This document shows positions 5,897-7,766 of a stretch of 7,766 nucleotides of DNA, piece by piece. The translations under genes and the position numbers were made by a program. The stretch is from an uncultured Acetobacter sp. GTDB taxonomy: Bacteria > Pseudomonadota > Alphaproteobacteria > Acetobacterales > Acetobacteraceae. The stretch covers positions 1-7,766 of the forward strand of contig CALCDN010000022.1 in assembly GCA_937900755.1 (NCBI GenBank), written 5' to 3'. Under the pieces are notes generated by a model that was not told the DNA's origin, ran no database searches, and worked only from the letters and a program-made list of their open reading frames with translations. The first letter of the stretch is position 1; every line of letters begins with the position of its first letter.

Positions 5897-5921
5897 AAAA
5901 CCGCCCAAAACAGGCGGTTTT
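5897..5921 (-). terminator. Terminator-like hairpin with no obvious upstream gene
   Basis: AAAACCGCC (5897-5905) and GGCGGTTTT (5913-5921) pair around CAAAACA. On the minus strand the hairpin is followed by TTTTTTATTT, a good intrinsic terminator tail; the plus-strand tail (TTTTCC) is poorer. It sits 101 bp beyond the typA terminator, so it is either a back-up terminator or the end of a short unannotated transcript. Confidence 0.65.
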
Positions 5922-6022
5922 CCTTGGTATTGGGTATGGCTGCAAAGTTTTCAGGCCTGTAATGCACTCAAAAAAAGTGATCCATGCCACATATTGCCCC
6001 ACACCCTCCTGGCCAAAAAACG

Positions 6023-6048
6023 AAAGGCCACGCTTGCGCGTGGCCTTT
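6023..6048 (-). terminator. Intrinsic terminator of typA
   Basis: AAAGGCCACGC (6023-6033) and GCGTGGCCTTT (6038-6048) form a perfect 11-bp stem around a 4-nt loop, starting 6 nt after the typA stop. On the minus strand the stem ends in TTT, followed by CG and TTTTTT, a typical rho-independent tail. Confidence 0.9.
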
Positions 6049-6054
6049 GTTCAA

Positions 6055-7766
6055 TCAGCCTTCGCGGCTTTTTGAGCGCTTCTTGCGTTCATTCGGATCG
6101 AGGTAGCGCTTACGCAGACGAATGGCCGAAGGTGTAACCTCAACCAGTTCATCATCTTCAATGTAAGCGATCGCCTGTTCCAGGGACATGCGGCGCGGGG
6201 GGGTCAGCATCAGGGCTTCGTCCTTGCCGGATGCGCGCATGTTGGTCAGCTTCTTTTCACGAACCGGGTTCACTTCCAGGTCGTTTTCACGCGAATGTTC
6301 GCCAATGATCATACTGACGTAAACTTTTTCGCCCGCATCGACAAACAGCGTCCCACGTTCCTGCAAGGAATACAGGGAGTAGGTCGTGGTATTGCCGTCT
6401 TCAGCCGAGATCAGCGACCCGTTGCGCCGTCCTTCAATGGTGCCCGCATAAGGCTGGTACCCAAAGAACAGACGGTTCATGATCCCCGTGCCGCGCGTGT
6501 CGGTCAGGAATTCGCCGTGATACCCGATCAGCCCGCGTGAGGGGATGATGAAGGTCAGGCGGACCTTGTCGCCACCGGAGGGACGCATGTCCTGCATCTG
6601 GCCTTTACGCAGAGACATTTTCTCCACGACCACGCCGGAATAGGGTTCGTCCACGTCAATGGTGACTTCTTCGTAGGGTTCTTCACGATCACCGGTTTCC
6701 TCGTTCGTGCGGAACAGCACGCGCGGGCGGCCAATGGTCAGTTCAAACCCTTCACGGCGCATGGTTTCGATCAGCACGCCAAGCTGAAGTTCACCACGGC
6801 CAGCCACTTCAAACGCTTCGCTTTCGGGGCTGTCGGTCACGCGAATGGCAATGTTGCTTTCGGTTTCCTTGAACAGACGGTCCCGAATCTGGCGCGATGT
6901 TACCTTCTTGCCTTCACGACCACCCAGGGGGCCATCGTTCAGACGGAAGGTCATGGACAGGGTCGGCGGGTCAACCGGAATGGCGTGCAGGGGCTCGGTA
7001 ATTTCGGGGGCTGCAATCGTGTCGGGAATGGTAGCTTCGGACAGGCCGGCCACGGCCACGATGTCCCCTGCTTCCACTTCCTCAACCGCCACGCGGTCAA
7101 GACCACGGAAGGACAGCAGCTTGGTCAGGCGGCCCGTTTCAACCACGGACCCGTCCGCGCGCAGCACCTTGACCGGCATGTTGATACGGGCACGACCCTG
7201 CTCGACACGCCCGGTCAGCACACGACCAAGGAAGTTGTCGTTTTCCAAGATCGTGGCCGTCATGGCGAACGGCTTTTCCTTGTCCAGAATGGGGGCTGGC
7301 ACGTGCTTGAGAATCAGGTCGAACATGGGGGCGAGGTCCTTGCGGGCCCCTTCCAGTTCCAGATCGGCCCAACCCTGACGGCCAGAGGCGTACAGCATGG
7401 GAAAGTCGAGCTGTTCGTCATTGGCGCCAAGGGCTGCGAACAGATCGAACACTTCGTTATGAACTTCGTCAGGGCGGGCGTCGCCACGGTCGATCTTGTT
7501 CACAACCACGATCGGCCTCAGCCCGCGGGCCAGAGCCTTGCCCACAACAAACTTGGTCTGGGGCAGGGCGCCTTCAGCGGAGTCAACCAGCACAACCGCG
7601 CCGTCCACCATGCTGAGAATACGTTCCACTTCCCCGCCAAAGTCGGCGTGTCCGGGTGTATCGATAATGTTGATGCGGGTGTTTTTCCACACAACAGAGG
7701 TGCATTTCGCCAGAATGGTAATACCACGCTCACGTTCCAGATCATTGCTGTCCATGGCGCGTTCAG
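6055..7766 (-). CDS. typA: Ribosome-associated translational GTPase TypA/BipA (5' end outside the window)
   Basis: TypA/BipA is an EF-G-like GTPase that binds the ribosome and assists growth under stress, including 50S assembly in the cold in some bacteria. The visible part is 570 complete codons and runs off the right edge. By comparison with E. coli BipA about 39 N-terminal residues are missing, including the P-loop (G1). Counting from the internal M at 7755, switch I R-G-I-T-I is at 10-14. D-T-P-G-H is at 32-36, with the catalytic His equivalent to BipA His78. N-K-I-D is at 86-89 and the G5-like Y-A-S-G at 122-125. Domain 2, the EF-G-like domain with G-R-G-E-L, and the BipA-specific C-terminal domain follow. 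K-K-L-T-N-M-R-A-S-G and D-D-E-L-V-E-V-T-P are diagnostic. The gene ends in a basic tail and its own terminator. The ATG at 7755 is internal; the frame stays open upstream as E-R-A-M-D-S. Confidence 0.97.
   Translation of the reverse strand, partial: ERAMDSNDLERERGITILAKCTSVVWKNTRINIIDTPGHADFGGEVERILSMVDGAVVLVDSAEGALPQTKFVVGKALARGLRPIVVVNKIDRGDARPDEVHNEVFDLFAALGANDEQLDFPMLYASGRQGWADLELEGARKDLAPMFDLILKHVPAPILDKEKPFAMTATILENDNFLGRVLTGRVEQGRARINMPVKVLRADGSVVETGRLTKLLSFRGLDRVAVEEVEAGDIVAVAGLSEATIPDTIAAPEITEPLHAIPVDPPTLSMTFRLNDGPLGGREGKKVTSRQIRDRLFKETESNIAIRVTDSPESEAFEVAGRGELQLGVLIETMRREGFELTIGRPRVLFRTNEETGDREEPYEEVTIDVDEPYSGVVVEKMSLRKGQMQDMRPSGGDKVRLTFIIPSRGLIGYHGEFLTDTRGTGIMNRLFFGYQPYAGTIEGRRNGSLISAEDGNTTTYSLYSLQERGTLFVDAGEKVYVSMIIGEHSRENDLEVNPVREKKLTNMRASGKDEALMLTPPRRMSLEQAIAYIEDDELVEVTPSAIRLRKRYLDPNERKKRSKSREG

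Larger units (their letters stand above)
5704..6054. other. 351-bp intergenic region between typA and the small exported protein
   Basis: No convincing gene is seen here. From the right it holds the typA terminator (6023-6048), a 101-bp spacer, a second terminator-like hairpin (5897-5921), and an AT-rich stretch (about 5810-5900) expected to carry the minus-strand promoter of the small exported protein. Its best -10-like element is CATAAT on the minus strand (5838-5843), without a good -35. A repeated 10-mer (5744-5753 and 5801-5810) lies between this and the gene. Confidence 0.6.

Noticed and set aside
5951..5992. A 13-residue minus-strand reading frame after an AGGAGG sequence
   Set aside because: AGGAGG is 12 nt before the ATG, longer than usual, and the peptide has no runs of amino acids typical of an attenuation leader.

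Overview
The window looks like an ordinary stretch of core chromosome from an alphaproteobacterium, most likely an acetic acid bacterium (Acetobacteraceae). This placement is inferred from recognising the protein sequences and from the moderately high GC content; no database search was possible. No mobile element, CRISPR array, phage gene or defence system is visible, and I found no convincing new multi-gene system.

Layout, left to right: the 3' end of a class I/II PLP-dependent aminotransferase (+); a complete tRNA-His with encoded CCA (+); a small putative lipoprotein of unknown function (+); NADP-dependent isocitrate dehydrogenase, icd (+); a thioredoxin-reductase-like ferredoxin/flavodoxin-NADP+ reductase (+); and the D-amino acid dehydrogenase small subunit, dadA (+). 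A strong, almost symmetrical terminator then separates dadA from two minus-strand genes. These are a small exported Ala/Pro- and Lys/His-rich protein resembling acid-shock (Asr-type) proteins, and the ribosome-associated GTPase typA/bipA, whose first roughly 39 codons lie beyond the right edge.

The genes are mostly separate units rather than one operon. Hairpins follow the aminotransferase, icd, dadA and typA, and the gaps are 100-270 bp. There is a loose metabolic theme. Icd makes NADPH and 2-oxoglutarate, the FNR exchanges electrons between NADP(H) and ferredoxin or flavodoxin, DadA oxidises D-amino acids into the respiratory chain, and the aminotransferase may use the 2-oxo acid pool. Nothing in the sequence shows that they are co-regulated.

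The points most worth a second look are non-coding or small. The dadA leader can form alternative hairpins, one of which buries the Shine-Dalgarno sequence. The small His/Lys-rich exported protein has a repeated operator-like motif upstream. The tRNA-His leader is complementary to the tRNA's own acceptor strand. An extra terminator-like hairpin with no obvious gene to serve lies between typA and the small exported protein.
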